A stretch of DNA of 64,000 nt from Marinobacter santoriniensis NKSG1 (GTDB taxonomy: Bacteria; Pseudomonadota; Gammaproteobacteria; Pseudomonadales; Oleiphilaceae). Location of the stretch: NCBI RefSeq assembly GCF_000347775.1, contig NZ_APAT01000015.1, forward strand, positions 992,001 to 1,056,000, written 5' to 3'. The notes under the pieces are model-generated. The model did no database searches, was not told the DNA's origin, and worked only from the letters and a program-made list of their open reading frames with translations. Shown here one piece after another: positions 45,971 through 55,352 of the stretch. Both the position numbers and the translations under genes were made by a program. Every line of letters starts with the position of its first letter. Within the stretch, counting starts at the first letter, position 1.

Positions 45971-48863
45971 TCTGATGCATGTTGCCCGGAAGGAGTTTCG
46001 TGGTTTCTTTGCGTCCCCGGCGGCGTACCTGTTTATGGCCCTGTTCGTGGCCGCCTGCCTGTTCGTGTTCTTCTGGGGGGAAGCCTTTTTCGCCCGGAAC
46101 GTGGCCGATCTGCAGCCCCTGTTCAGCTGGCTGCCGTTGTTGCTGATTTTCCTCATTGCCGCCCTCACCATGCGCAGCTGGTCGGAGGAGCGTCGCTCGG
46201 GCACGCTGGAGAGTCTGCTGACCTCGCCGGTCAGTCTCTGGCAGCTGGTGCTCGGCAAGTTCGTCGCAGCGCTGGGTCTGCTGTGCATTGCCCTGATCCT
46301 GACCCTGCCGCTGCCCATTACGGTATCGCTGCTCGGCCCCATGGATCCCGGCCCGGTGATCGGCGGGTACGTTGCCACCCTGTTCCTCGGCGCCGCGTAC
46401 ATCGCCATCGGGCTGTTCACCAGCAGCCGGACGGACAACCCCATCGTCGCGCTGATGGTGACGGTTCTGATCTGCGGGCTGTTCTACCTGATCGGCTCCA
46501 CTTTCATCACCAACCTGACTGGCTACCAGACCGGCCAGTTCCTGCAGTTGCTCGGCACCGGCAGCCGCTTCAAGTCCATCACCCGGGGCGTGCTGGACCT
46601 TCGGGACATCTATTACTACGTCTCGCTGACCGGCCTGTTCCTGGTGCTGAACGTGTACACCCTGGAAAAGCTGCGCTGGGCCGGCAACCCGCCGTCCGTG
46701 TCCCATCGGCGCTGGAAGACCGTGGCCGTGCTCGCTGCCGTGAACCTGATTGCCGGCAACCTCTGGCTGCAGCCGCTGCATTCCGTTCGGGCAGACCTGA
46801 CTGAAAACCACCTGTATACGCTGTCCGACGCGACCACCCAGCAGCTGGCCAACCTGCAGGAGCCCCTGCAGATCCGCGCCTACTTCTCCGAGAAAACCCA
46901 CCCGCTGCTGGCGCCACTGGTGCCGAGGCTGAAGAGTCTGCTGGAGGAATACGGCGTACGCGGGGGACGTAACGTCGAGGTCAAGTTCATCGACCCGACC
47001 CGGAACAAGGAAGCGGAAGAGCAGGCCGCGCGCCGTTACGGCATCAAGCCGGTGCCCTTCAAGACCGCCAGCCGCTATGAGTCGTCCATTGTCGATTCCT
47101 ACTTCGACGTGGTCATTTCCTATGGGGACGATTACCAGAAGCTTGGCTTCCGCGATCTGATCGAGGTGAAGGCCCGGGGCGAAGGTAAACTGAACGTGGC
47201 CCTGAAGAATCCCGAATACGAGCTCACCCGTGCGATGAACCGGCTGGTTCGCGGCTACCGCTCCGGCGGCGACACCTTTGCCGCCATCAAGAAGCCGGTG
47301 GTGCTGGACGCCTGGGTCTCGCCCAAGGACCGGCTGCCGCCGGACCTGCAGTCCTTCCGGGACGACCTGCAGGCCGTCATCGACAAGCTCCAGAAGCGTT
47401 CTGATGGTCAACTGACCGTGAACGTCCAGGATCCGGATGCCGGCAATGGCGAACTGGCCAAGAAGCTGAACGACGAATACGGCTTCAGCCCACTGCTGGC
47501 CAGCCTGGTGAATCCACAACCCTTCTGGTTCCACCTGATGCTGCAAAGCGGCGATAATCAGGTTCAGGTGCCACTGCCGGCCACGCTGGATCAGGACAGC
47601 CTCCAGAAGGCCTTTGACGATGCCCTCAAGCGTCTGGTGCCCGGTGCGCTGAAGACCATTGCTCTGGTGGCTCCGCAGGGCAACCGTTATCGCGGCTCCG
47701 ATTACAGCCAGCTGGTGAAGAGCCTGGAGGCCAACGCCCGGGTGGAACACACCGATCTGTCCGATGGCCACACGCCGGCCGGTACCGATCTGTTGCTGGT
47801 GATGAACCCGCGGAAACTGAGCGACAAGGCGCTGTTTGCCATCGACCAGTTCCTGATGCGTGGCGGCCGTGTAATCATGGCGGCGTCGCCGTTCGACATC
47901 AATCTGGCGCAGAATCTCACCGCCTCGAAAAAGGCGACTGGCCTCAAGGACTGGCTGGCCCACAACGGCATCCACCTGAAGCCATCCCTGGTGCTCGACC
48001 CAATGAGTGCTGAACTGCCCGTGCCCCGCACCCGCAACGTCGGCGGCATGACCTTCCGGGATGTGCAGATGATGCCCTACCCGTTCTTTGCGGATCTGAG
48101 GAACGGTGAGCTCAACGGCAACCACCCGGTCACGGCCAACCTGCAGCAGATGATTGTCAGCTGGCCTTCACCGATGACGGTGGACAAGGACAAGACCGGC
48201 AAGCTCAAGGTCACCCGTCTGATGACTACCTCCAACCGCAGCTGGACGTCGGACAAACCGACGGTGCTGCCGGACTTCCAGGCCTATCCGTCCCTGGGCT
48301 TCGACGACTCCGCCAAGCGCCATTCGCAACTGGTGGGCGTGGCCCTGACCGGCGAGTTCACCTCCTGGTTCGCGGATCGCAAGTCCCCGCTGCTCGCACA
48401 GGCGGACAAGAAGGGCGACAACAAGCCGGACAAGTCGGCCAAGGCGATGCCCGTCAAGGCAGACACCAAGAAGGACGGCAAGCCTGACGCACCGGCGGCC
48501 TCCAGCGTGATCCGCAAATCGCCGGAATCGGCGCGGCTGGTGGTGGTGAGCAGCGGCTCGTTCGCCTCTGACACCATGCTGAACCTGATCAGCCGGAGCC
48601 TGGGCACCGTGTACGACGAGCCGGTGACCTTCATCCAGAACGCGGTGGACTGGTCACTGGAAGATCCCTCCCTGCTGGCACTGCGCGGCCAGTCCCGCTA
48701 TGCCCGGACACTGGCACCGCTGACCCGTCAGGAGCGGATTGGCTGGGAGTACACCAACTACGGCCTGGCCCTGCTCGGCCTGATTCTGATCTGGCTCTGG
48801 CGCCGCCAGGTTCGTGCCAGTGACCAACGTCGTTACCGGAAGATCCTTGCGGAGGTGGCCTGA
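45963..48863 (+). CDS. GldF-GldG fusion ABC permease/auxiliary protein
   Basis: 966 aa. Residues 1-245 are a six-helix ABC-2 permease (GldF-like: MHVARKEFRGFFASPAAYLF, RSWSEERRSGTLESLLTSPV). A membrane helix near 255 leads to a large GldG-like extracytoplasmic region: DUF7088 (about 270-400, SDATTQQLANLQEPLQIRAY) and the ABC-auxiliary domain (about 440-800, LVMNPRKLSDKALFAIDQFL, GGRVIMAASPF). A Lys/Asp-rich low-complexity linker precedes the final helix (about 935-955). In most genomes GldF and GldG are separate. It is co-translated with the ATPase before and the DUF4340 gene after. Confidence 0.88.
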   Translation: MADLMHVARKEFRGFFASPAAYLFMALFVAACLFVFFWGEAFFARNVADLQPLFSWLPLLLIFLIAALTMRSWSEERRSGTLESLLTSPVSLWQLVLGKFVAALGLLCIALILTLPLPITVSLLGPMDPGPVIGGYVATLFLGAAYIAIGLFTSSRTDNPIVALMVTVLICGLFYLIGSTFITNLTGYQTGQFLQLLGTGSRFKSITRGVLDLRDIYYYVSLTGLFLVLNVYTLEKLRWAGNPPSVSHRRWKTVAVLAAVNLIAGNLWLQPLHSVRADLTENHLYTLSDATTQQLANLQEPLQIRAYFSEKTHPLLAPLVPRLKSLLEEYGVRGGRNVEVKFIDPTRNKEAEEQAARRYGIKPVPFKTASRYESSIVDSYFDVVISYGDDYQKLGFRDLIEVKARGEGKLNVALKNPEYELTRAMNRLVRGYRSGGDTFAAIKKPVVLDAWVSPKDRLPPDLQSFRDDLQAVIDKLQKRSDGQLTVNVQDPDAGNGELAKKLNDEYGFSPLLASLVNPQPFWFHLMLQSGDNQVQVPLPATLDQDSLQKAFDDALKRLVPGALKTIALVAPQGNRYRGSDYSQLVKSLEANARVEHTDLSDGHTPAGTDLLLVMNPRKLSDKALFAIDQFLMRGGRVIMAASPFDINLAQNLTASKKATGLKDWLAHNGIHLKPSLVLDPMSAELPVPRTRNVGGMTFRDVQMMPYPFFADLRNGELNGNHPVTANLQQMIVSWPSPMTVDKDKTGKLKVTRLMTTSNRSWTSDKPTVLPDFQAYPSLGFDDSAKRHSQLVGVALTGEFTSWFADRKSPLLAQADKKGDNKPDKSAKAMPVKADTKKDGKPDAPAASSVIRKSPESARLVVVSSGSFASDTMLNLISRSLGTVYDEPVTFIQNAVDWSLEDPSLLALRGQSRYARTLAPLTRQERIGWEYTNYGLALLGLILIWLWRRQVRASDQRRYRKILAEVA

Positions 48864-49540
48864 TGAACCGGAGCATCAAACTACTGTCGATCGCGCTTGT
48901 CGCGCAGCTCATCCTGACCGGAGTGGTCTGGAGCATGCAGACCTCCGGTCCGGTGGTCAGTAACGATCCCCTGCTACCCCAGGCGGGCAAGGCGGACCAG
49001 ATCGTATTGATCGATCCGGAAGACGGGCAGCTCACGCTGTCCCTGAAGGACGACAACTGGTTCCTGAAAGCCGAGCCCAAGAAGGCGGACAAGGCCAGGG
49101 ACAGCTCGGATACCGCGGCGGCCGACAAGCCGGTGAAGGCGAACAAGTCCAAGGTAGAGGCACTGGTGGCCCAGCTCTCCGGACTGAAGCGAAGCTTCCC
49201 GGTGGCCCGGACGCCCGATGCCCGGGCCCGGTTCAAGGTCGCCGACGACACCTACCGGCGCAAGGTGGTCCTGAAACAGGGTGACGACACGCTCGCCACC
49301 CTGTTCGTGGGCAACTCGCCGTCCATGGGTGAGAGCAACGTCCGCCTGTCGGACGACGACGCCATCTACCGGGCGGCCCTGGCCGAGTATCAACTCGGGG
49401 TGACGGCGGCGAACTGGAAAGCGCCGAAACCGAAGCCCAAGCCGAAGGCCAAGGCCGAGACCAAAACCGATGCCAAGGCTGCGGATACCAAAGCTGCCGC
49501 ACCGGATGCATCCAGCACCAAGGAGCCCGCTCAGGGCTGA
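48863..49540 (+). CDS. DUF4340 protein, partner of Gld-type ABC system
   Basis: 225 aa; ATG 48863 overlaps the preceding stop by one base. An N-terminal membrane helix is followed by a DUF4340 beta domain (LIDPEDGQLTLSLKDDNWFL, VEALVAQLSGLKRSFPVA, FVGNSPSMGESNVRLSDDDA). The C-terminus is a Lys/Pro/Ala-rich repeat tail. DUF4340 proteins regularly end GldG-containing operons and face the periplasm. The function is unknown. Confidence 0.85.
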   Translation: MNRSIKLLSIALVAQLILTGVVWSMQTSGPVVSNDPLLPQAGKADQIVLIDPEDGQLTLSLKDDNWFLKAEPKKADKARDSSDTAAADKPVKANKSKVEALVAQLSGLKRSFPVARTPDARARFKVADDTYRRKVVLKQGDDTLATLFVGNSPSMGESNVRLSDDDAIYRAALAEYQLGVTAANWKAPKPKPKPKAKAETKTDAKAADTKAAAPDASSTKEPAQG

Positions 49541-49547
49541 CCCCTGA

Positions 49548-49580
49548 GGATGGCGGCTGCGGCCGCCATCCTTCTCTCTC
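49548..49580 (+). terminator. rho-independent terminator after the ABC module
   Basis: GGATGGCGGC (49548-49557) and GCCGCCATCC (49562-49571) form a perfect 10-bp stem with TGCG loop, followed by TTCTCTCTC. It separates the ABC operon from lutB. Confidence 0.8.
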
Positions 49581-49670
49581 CCCCGCTGACTCTCCCCCCT
49601 GAAAGTCGTGTGGACATCGCCCGCTTCTCTCCCTATGTTTTAGGGATCACTCTGCATTGGTAGTTGGGCT

Positions 49671-51098
49671 ATGAACTCGCAGGCACATCACGTCGACGTC
49701 AAGGAATTCCATCCCCGGGCTCAGGCGGCCATCCACAACCCCAAGATCCGCCAGAACTTCCGGCGGGCGATGGATGGGCTGATGGCCAAGCGTACGGCCG
49801 CGTTCGAAGGCTGGGACCTGGAGACCCTGCGGGACCTGGGGGCCAACATTCGCCTGAAGGCCCTGTCCAACCTGCCGGACCTGCTGGAACAGCTCGAAGC
49901 CAAACTCACCGAAAACGGGATCCGCGTACACTGGGCCGTCGACGGCGACGAGGCCTGCCGGATCGTCCGGGACATCTGTGTGGCCCGCGACGCCCGCACT
50001 GTGATCAAGGGCAAGTCCATGGTGTCCGAGGAAATGGAACTGAACCATTACTTCGGCGAGCAGGGCATCGAGGCTCTGGAATCGGATCTGGGCGAGTACA
50101 TCGTCCAGCTCGCGGACGAGACGCCGTCCCACATCATCATGCCGGCGATCCACAAGAACACCGGCGAGATCTCGGAGCTGATGCACGAGAAGACCGGCAC
50201 GGACCTGTCCAACGATGTGGAATACCTGACCGCGGCCGCCCGGCAGCAGTTGCGTGAAAAGTTCATGAATGCCGACGTTGGCGTATCCGGCGTCAATTTC
50301 GCGGTGGCGGAAACCGGCACACTCTGCCTGGTGGAAAACGAGGGTAACGGGCGCATGACCACCACGGTCCCGCCGTGCCACATTGCCGTGACCGGTATCG
50401 AAAAAGTGGTGCCCAGCCTGGAAGATGTCTCGGCGTTGCTGGCCCTGCTCACCCGGTCTGCCACCGGGCAGCACATCACCACCTACTTCAACATGATTTC
50501 CGGGCCCCGCAAGTCCGGGGAAATGGACGGTCCGGAAGAGGTGCACCTGGTGCTGGTGGATAACGGCCGTTCCACCATCTATCAGGACGACGAACTGCTC
50601 GACACCCTGCGCTGCATCCGTTGCGGTGCCTGTATGAACCACTGCCCGGTGTATACCCGCGTGGGCGGCCATACCTATGGCACCACCTATCCCGGCCCCA
50701 TCGGCAAGATCCTGATGCCGCACCTGATCGGCCTGGACGAAGGCCGGCACCTGCCATCGGCGTCGAGCCTGTGCGGTGCCTGCGGGGAAGTCTGCCCGGT
50801 CAAGATCCCGATTCCCGATTTGCTGGTCCGGCTGCGGCAGGAATCCGTGGACGGCGACCGGCTGCATCCCGCCAAGGTGCGGGGCCATGGCGCCAAACGC
50901 AGTACCGGCGAAGCACTGGTCTGGAAGGGCTGGGCCTGGATGCACGCACACCCGGGCATCTACCGCCTGGGCACAGGTGCTGCCGCACGATTCCGGGCGC
51001 TTCAGCCCAGCAAGGTGGGCGCCTGGACCCGATACCGGACCACGCCCAAGCTGGCCGGAAAAACCCTGCACCAGCGGATGAAGGAGCGAGGCCAGTGA
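49671..51098 (+). CDS. lutB: L-lactate dehydrogenase complex subunit LutB/LldF
   Basis: 475 aa. N-terminal LUD domain (DARTVIKGKSMVSEEMELNH, GVSGVNFAVAETGTLCLVEN). Two 4Fe-4S motifs follow: CIRCGACMNHCPVY and CGACGEVCPVKIP. It forms the lactate-oxidising iron-sulfur complex with LutA and LutC. The stop overlaps the GTG start of lutC. A terminator just upstream implies its own promoter at 49581-49670. Confidence 0.95.
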   Translation: MNSQAHHVDVKEFHPRAQAAIHNPKIRQNFRRAMDGLMAKRTAAFEGWDLETLRDLGANIRLKALSNLPDLLEQLEAKLTENGIRVHWAVDGDEACRIVRDICVARDARTVIKGKSMVSEEMELNHYFGEQGIEALESDLGEYIVQLADETPSHIIMPAIHKNTGEISELMHEKTGTDLSNDVEYLTAAARQQLREKFMNADVGVSGVNFAVAETGTLCLVENEGNGRMTTTVPPCHIAVTGIEKVVPSLEDVSALLALLTRSATGQHITTYFNMISGPRKSGEMDGPEEVHLVLVDNGRSTIYQDDELLDTLRCIRCGACMNHCPVYTRVGGHTYGTTYPGPIGKILMPHLIGLDEGRHLPSASSLCGACGEVCPVKIPIPDLLVRLRQESVDGDRLHPAKVRGHGAKRSTGEALVWKGWAWMHAHPGIYRLGTGAAARFRALQPSKVGAWTRYRTTPKLAGKTLHQRMKERGQ

Positions 51099-51748
51099 GT
51101 TCCCGGGACATCATTCTGCAACGCCTGCGCAACCGGTCCGGCGGCGAGCTTGCCACGCCGGAGTGCGATTTCTCCGTACTGAAGCGCCCCGACTGGAGCA
51201 CCGCCGAGCGTATCGAGCGATTCGAGAAGGCGATCGAGTCGGTTCACGGCGAGGTCCATCACTGCACCGACGACACCTGGCAGGAACGGCTGGCCGAAGT
51301 CCTGGCCACCCGGGGCGCCCGCAATCTGCTGGTCCCCCGGGAACATGCCATCGGCAAGGCCATTCGCCAATCCGGACGGACGGATCTGCCAGAACTGCTC
51401 GCCTACGAGGCGCCCATCGAAAACTGGCAGTCCGACCTGTTCAATGAGGTGGATGCCGCCATCACCTCCACCCGCGGCGGTATTGCCGAGACCGGCTCGC
51501 TGATCCTGTGGCCCACGCCCGACGAACCCCGGCTGATGAGCCTGGTGCCGCCGGTGCACATCGCCGTGCTGAAGGCGTCGGAGCTGTACACGACATTCCA
51601 CGAAGCCATGCAGGCACAGGACTGGTCCGCTGGCATGCCCACCAATGCGCTGTTAATCTCGGGCCCCTCGAAGACGGCGGACATCGAGCAGACCCTGGCC
51701 TACGGTGTCCACGGCCCCAAAGAGTTGATTGTACTGGTTATTGAATGA
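51095..51748 (+). CDS. lutC: L-lactate utilisation protein LutC/LldG
   Basis: 217 aa from GTG 51095, overlapping the lutB stop, with AAGGAG upstream. A LUD domain covers the last two-thirds: AITSTRGGIAETGSLILWPT, SLVPPVHIAVLKASELYTTF, GPSKTADIEQTLAYGVHGPK. The earlier long in-frame extension lies inside lutB and is not coding. Third subunit of the lactate complex. Confidence 0.94.
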   Translation: MSSRDIILQRLRNRSGGELATPECDFSVLKRPDWSTAERIERFEKAIESVHGEVHHCTDDTWQERLAEVLATRGARNLLVPREHAIGKAIRQSGRTDLPELLAYEAPIENWQSDLFNEVDAAITSTRGGIAETGSLILWPTPDEPRLMSLVPPVHIAVLKASELYTTFHEAMQAQDWSAGMPTNALLISGPSKTADIEQTLAYGVHGPKELIVLVIE

Positions 51749-52701
51749 TCCAAGGCGCTCTCTTAATTGCCCTGGCATCGCTGCTGTGGGCAACCACGGG
51801 CATTGTTGCCAAATTTCTGTTCACCGGCACCGAACTGCACCCCATCACCCTGGGCTTCCTGCGCCTGGTGGTGGCCATGCCGTTTTTCTGGCTGCTGATG
51901 CGTCGGGAGCAACGTCAGCTCCGCCAGGCCAGGCATGCCTCTGAGAACGGGGACCAGTCACCGGGCGGACTGACACTCAGGGCGCTGCTGCCTCTGACCG
52001 CCCTCGGCCTGTTCCAGGCATTCTATCAGGGCAGTTACCTGCTCGCCGTGGACCTGACCGGCGCTGGCATCGCCACGCTGATTGCCCTGTGTCTGCCCCC
52101 GGTGCTTGTTGCCCTGCTGGCCGCCCCGCTGCTCGGGGAAAAACCGGGACTGCTGACGATACTCTCGCTGCTGGCGGCCATCGGTGGCACCGCCATGCTG
52201 GTGCTCAGCGACATGGACACCAGCGGCACGCTGCGGCTGGCCGGCATCCTCATGGCATTGCTCGCCGCCGCGGTGTACACGGGGTTCACGCTGACCAGCC
52301 GGTACAGCTCCACCGGAACCCCGGTATTCACCACCGCGTTCATCTGCTTTCTGACGGCGGCACTGATTCTGCTGCCCGTGGTGTGGCTGAGTGGCGGTTT
52401 CGAGGGACTGAACACCCTGGGCGTCCGGGAATGGCTGATGATCGGTTACATAGGCATTGTGCCGACGTGCATCGGTTATGTGAGTTTCTTCAAGGGGATG
52501 CAGTCCACGCCCGCGACGCTGTCGAGCATCATTGTCACGCTGGAGCCGCTGTTCGTGGCGCTGCTGGCCTGGGTTTTCCTGGGCGAGGTTCTGGGGCCGA
52601 TCGGGATTTCCGGCGCCCTGATTCTGACGGTGGCGGTGATTGTCGCGTCCAGATTCGGAGGAAAACCGCGCGCCGGCCAGGCGGCCGACGGCGGTAGCTG
52701 A
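51745..52701 (+). CDS. EamA-family (DMT) exporter
   Basis: 318 aa with ten membrane helices in two EamA repeats (LLWATTGIVAKFLFTG...RLVVAMPFFWLL; GILMALLAAAVYTGFTLTSR, TLSSIIVTLEPLFVALLAWV). ATGA overlap with the lutC stop couples translation. DMT family members export amino acids or metabolites; linkage to lactate oxidation suggests an organic-acid or amino-acid substrate but gives no proof. Confidence 0.88.
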   Translation: MIQGALLIALASLLWATTGIVAKFLFTGTELHPITLGFLRLVVAMPFFWLLMRREQRQLRQARHASENGDQSPGGLTLRALLPLTALGLFQAFYQGSYLLAVDLTGAGIATLIALCLPPVLVALLAAPLLGEKPGLLTILSLLAAIGGTAMLVLSDMDTSGTLRLAGILMALLAAAVYTGFTLTSRYSSTGTPVFTTAFICFLTAALILLPVVWLSGGFEGLNTLGVREWLMIGYIGIVPTCIGYVSFFKGMQSTPATLSSIIVTLEPLFVALLAWVFLGEVLGPIGISGALILTVAVIVASRFGGKPRAGQAADGGS

Positions 52702-52707
52702 ACCGGC

Positions 52708-53256
52708 TCAGTCTTTCTTGCGGTTCTTTTCAAGCATGTCCGGCTGCAGGATCTCGATCCAGTAGCCGTCCGGGTCCTTGATGAAGGACAGGCCTTTCAT
52801 CTTGCCGTCGTCCGGCTTTTTCACGAACTCGACACCGAGTTTTTCAAAGCGATCCGACGCCGAGTACACGTCCGGTACCGCAATCCCGATGTGGCCGAAG
52901 CCCTGGGGCTCGTCGTTGCCGTTGTGGTAGGCGAAGTCCTCATCGTTTTCGGTACCCCAGTTGTGGGTCAGCTCCAGCATGGCTTCGCGGCCGAAGGTAT
53001 ACGTGGTCCGGTGGGCGTCGTCACCGGGCACGGACTGCAGCTGACGATCGTCCAGGTAGCCCAGGAAATACAGCGTGAACTTCATTTCCGGAAAGTCCAG
53101 CTTCCGGATCAGGTGCATGCCCAGGACCCGGGTGTAAAAGTCCAGGGAACGTTCCGGATCCTTGATGCGCATCATCGTCTGGTTGAACACGTAACCTTCG
53201 GTTTCCGGCACCGGGTCGTGATAGAGCCCCGGGGCTTCCTCGAAATGCTTGGGCAT
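52708..53256 (-). CDS. gloA: lactoylglutathione lyase (glyoxalase I)
   Basis: 182 aa. Glyoxalase I pattern: [63 protein letters not shown] and [10 protein letters not shown]; the metal ligands His and Glu are in place. The length and N-terminal extension match the eukaryote-like, zinc-type 180-aa form found in Pseudomonas and relatives. It converts the methylglyoxal-glutathione adduct to S-lactoylglutathione. It is convergent with the EamA gene (6 bp apart). Confidence 0.92.
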   Translation of the reverse strand: MPKHFEEAPGLYHDPVPETEGYVFNQTMMRIKDPERSLDFYTRVLGMHLIRKLDFPEMKFTLYFLGYLDDRQLQSVPGDDAHRTTYTFGREAMLELTHNWGTENDEDFAYHNGNDEPQGFGHIGIAVPDVYSASDRFEKLGVEFVKKPDDGKMKGLSFIKDPDGYWIEILQPDMLEKNRKKD

Positions 53257-53333
53257 GTCGGTATCCCTTTTTTGCTTGCGGATTTAAAGGATATACCTGT
53301 GTGCCTTTCAAAAGGATTTCAAGGGGCCGCTTA

Positions 53334-54473
53334 TTACGAGGCCAGCTGGTGCTCCTCACCGTCGTAATAGGCCTCCACCCGGGGATTCATTACTTTTTTC
53401 CAGAGCGGGGGAAACAGCGCCAGGACAATCATCGTGGAGTAACCGGCGGGTAACTGGGGGGCCACTTCGTGGTGACGCAGGACCTGATACCGGCGTTTGG
53501 CATAGGCGTGGTGATCGCTGTGGCGCTGGAGGTGAAACAGGAACACGTTGGTCAGGAAGTAATTGCTGTTCCAGCTGTGCTCCGGCGTGGTCCGCTCATA
53601 CCGGCCATTCTCCAGCTTGCGACGATGCAGTCCGTAGTGCTCCAGATAGTTCACGATTTCCAGCAGGGTAAAGGCGACGAAACTCTGCCCCAGGAAAAAC
53701 GCGGCGCCGAGCCAGCCAAACGCCAGGGTGAACCCGACCAGCACGGCCGCACTGATGGTATACCACCAGATCAGCTCATTGCGCCAGCTCAGCGCAGAAT
53801 GGCCTTTGCGCTGGAGCCGCTGGGCTTCGAGTTTCCAGGCATTGAGGAAGTTACGAACGTAGGCCTGGGGCAGGAATTCATAGAGGGACTGGTTGTAGCG
53901 TGAGGATGATGCATCTTCCGGCGTGGACACGTGCACGTGATGGCCCCGCACATGCTCAACCTTGAAGCCCGCATAGCACACCAGCGAGAGCAGCAGGCCG
54001 CCCGCCCGGGTTTCGAGCTTGCCGTCCTTGTGGATCAGTTCATGGGCCACATTGATGCCCAGGCCGCCAACAATGCCCACCGACACGATCCAGCCAATGC
54101 CACCGGCGACACTGAACGTGCCGGAAGCCAGTTCCAGCATGCTCCACACCAGCAGTGCGGCAAAGGCCGCAACCCAGCCGAGGGTGATGAACCGATAGAA
54201 CGCCTCCCCGTTCATGCGGGGTACATCCACTTCCTCATCGGGATTCAGGGAGTCTTTGCCCAGCAGAAAATCGAGAACCGGGATGATACCGAACACGACC
54301 ACCGGGACACCCCAGGAAAATAGATTGACCAGATCGGTGGCCTGTCCGGCCGCCAGCAGCAGGGGTGGAAGCACCAGGGGGACCATGGCGATCAGGTAGC
54401 TGTATTTTTTCAGCGTCAGCAGGACGCGGCGGCGAACCGCATCCCGATTAGCGGTGATCTGTCGGGCATTCAT
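53334..54473 (-). CDS. alkB: alkane 1-monooxygenase AlkB
   Basis: 379 aa, integral membrane di-iron hydroxylase with six helices. All histidine boxes are present: HELIHK (144-149), EHVRGHHVH (173-181), NYLEHYGLHR, and LQRHSDHHAYAKRRYQ near residue 320. It oxidises medium-chain n-alkanes to 1-alkanols with rubredoxin electrons; no rubredoxin gene is adjacent. A near-consensus promoter with an embedded operator lies just upstream, beside a divergent GntR gene, as in Alcanivorax/Marinobacter alkB2-type loci. Confidence 0.95.
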   Translation of the reverse strand: MNARQITANRDAVRRRVLLTLKKYSYLIAMVPLVLPPLLLAAGQATDLVNLFSWGVPVVVFGIIPVLDFLLGKDSLNPDEEVDVPRMNGEAFYRFITLGWVAAFAALLVWSMLELASGTFSVAGGIGWIVSVGIVGGLGINVAHELIHKDGKLETRAGGLLLSLVCYAGFKVEHVRGHHVHVSTPEDASSSRYNQSLYEFLPQAYVRNFLNAWKLEAQRLQRKGHSALSWRNELIWWYTISAAVLVGFTLAFGWLGAAFFLGQSFVAFTLLEIVNYLEHYGLHRRKLENGRYERTTPEHSWNSNYFLTNVFLFHLQRHSDHHAYAKRRYQVLRHHEVAPQLPAGYSTMIVLALFPPLWKKVMNPRVEAYYDGEEHQLAS

Positions 54474-54517
54474 TGCGTTCTCTCCGTATTGGGCGCTTTT
54501 CAGCTTTTTGTTTCTGC

Positions 54518-54547
54518 ATTATTGTCCTACAATACATCAGTCGTCAA
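54518..54547 (-). promoter_or_regulatory. predicted sigma-70 promoter of alkB
   Basis: On the minus strand TTGACG (54547-54542) and AATAAT (54523-54518) are separated by 18 bp, five of six matches each to -35 and -10. The start codon is 45 bases from the -10. Confidence 0.7.
54520..54534. promoter_or_regulatory. GntR/FadR-type operator at alkB
   Basis: TATTGT-CCT-ACAATA, a perfect 6-bp inverted repeat containing TTGTCCTACAA, which fits the FadR-subfamily pattern TNGTNNNACNA. It overlaps the alkB -10 and spacer, where a bound repressor would block polymerase. The neighbouring GntR protein is the obvious candidate ligand. Confidence 0.65.
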
Positions 54548-54662
54548 CCCGTAAATCAAATCGAAAACCCGAGGCTGTGATAAACTCATGCCCACACACG
54601 CATCCCCCGGGCTGCTCCAGACAACGAGCAGCCGGTTCTTGAACGCTGTCCAGAGGCCGTTT

Positions 54663-55352
54663 ATGGATTTCCAGGCGCCCAACACCCTGGCCGAACAGAT
54701 CGCCAACTATCTGGCGGAACGCATCATGACCGGGCAGATACGCCCTGGCGAACGGATCCAGGAGGCCACGCTGGCCGGCGAACTCAACGTCAGCCGGGCG
54801 TCGGTGAAAGAGGCCCTCTACACCCTTGAACGCTGGCATCTGGTGGATATCACCCCCCGCAAGGGCGCCTCGGCAAGCCGGCTGGACGCGAATCACGCCT
54901 CGGAACTCTATGACGTGTACATGCATCTGCTGATGATGCTCGCGCTGCGTCTGTGCGAACGCTGGCAGGAGACCGACAAACCGATTCTGCTGGAGAGTGT
55001 TGCCCGGGCCACCGAGCAGATGCGCAAGCCCACGGCCAACATCACGGCGGTTGTGGAGGCGAGCTTCGAGGTGATGGAAGCCTGCTGTCGCGTTGTCGAC
55101 AACCCTTACCTCACCGAAGCGCTGTCGAACTTCAAACCGGCGGTCAGCCGGGCCTACTATCTGAGTGCCGATCGCTACCGGCAGGGGCTGCAGCAGACCC
55201 GGTCCTTTTTCTCGGAACTACCCAAGGCAGTCCTGAGCCGGGATTCGGAACGGGCCCAGTCCCTGATCCGACAGTTTGCGGAACACCAGAAATCCCTGAT
55301 CCGGCAAGCGCTGGAACCGGAGACACCTGTCGCGGAAGAAGGCAGTTTGTGA
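54663..55352 (+). CDS. GntR-family (FCD) regulator beside alkB
   Basis: 229 aa from ATG 54663 (AGAGG six bases upstream). ATG 54588 is possible, but the stretch between holds an 8-bp hairpin (GGCTGCTC/GAGCAGCC, 54610-54633) better suited to a leader. The winged helix (LAEQIANYLAERIMTGQIRP, GELNVSRASVKEALYTLERW) is followed by a helical effector domain of FadR/FCD type. GntR regulators sit next to alkB in several hydrocarbon degraders; a fatty acid or acyl-CoA is a plausible ligand. Confidence 0.88.
   Translation: MDFQAPNTLAEQIANYLAERIMTGQIRPGERIQEATLAGELNVSRASVKEALYTLERWHLVDITPRKGASASRLDANHASELYDVYMHLLMMLALRLCERWQETDKPILLESVARATEQMRKPTANITAVVEASFEVMEACCRVVDNPYLTEALSNFKPAVSRAYYLSADRYRQGLQQTRSFFSELPKAVLSRDSERAQSLIRQFAEHQKSLIRQALEPETPVAEEGSL

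Noticed and set aside
45945..48125. 726-aa minus-strand ORF
   Set aside because: Antisense to the GldFG fusion; the plus strand has helices and family motifs and the minus reading is His/Gln-rich without domains.
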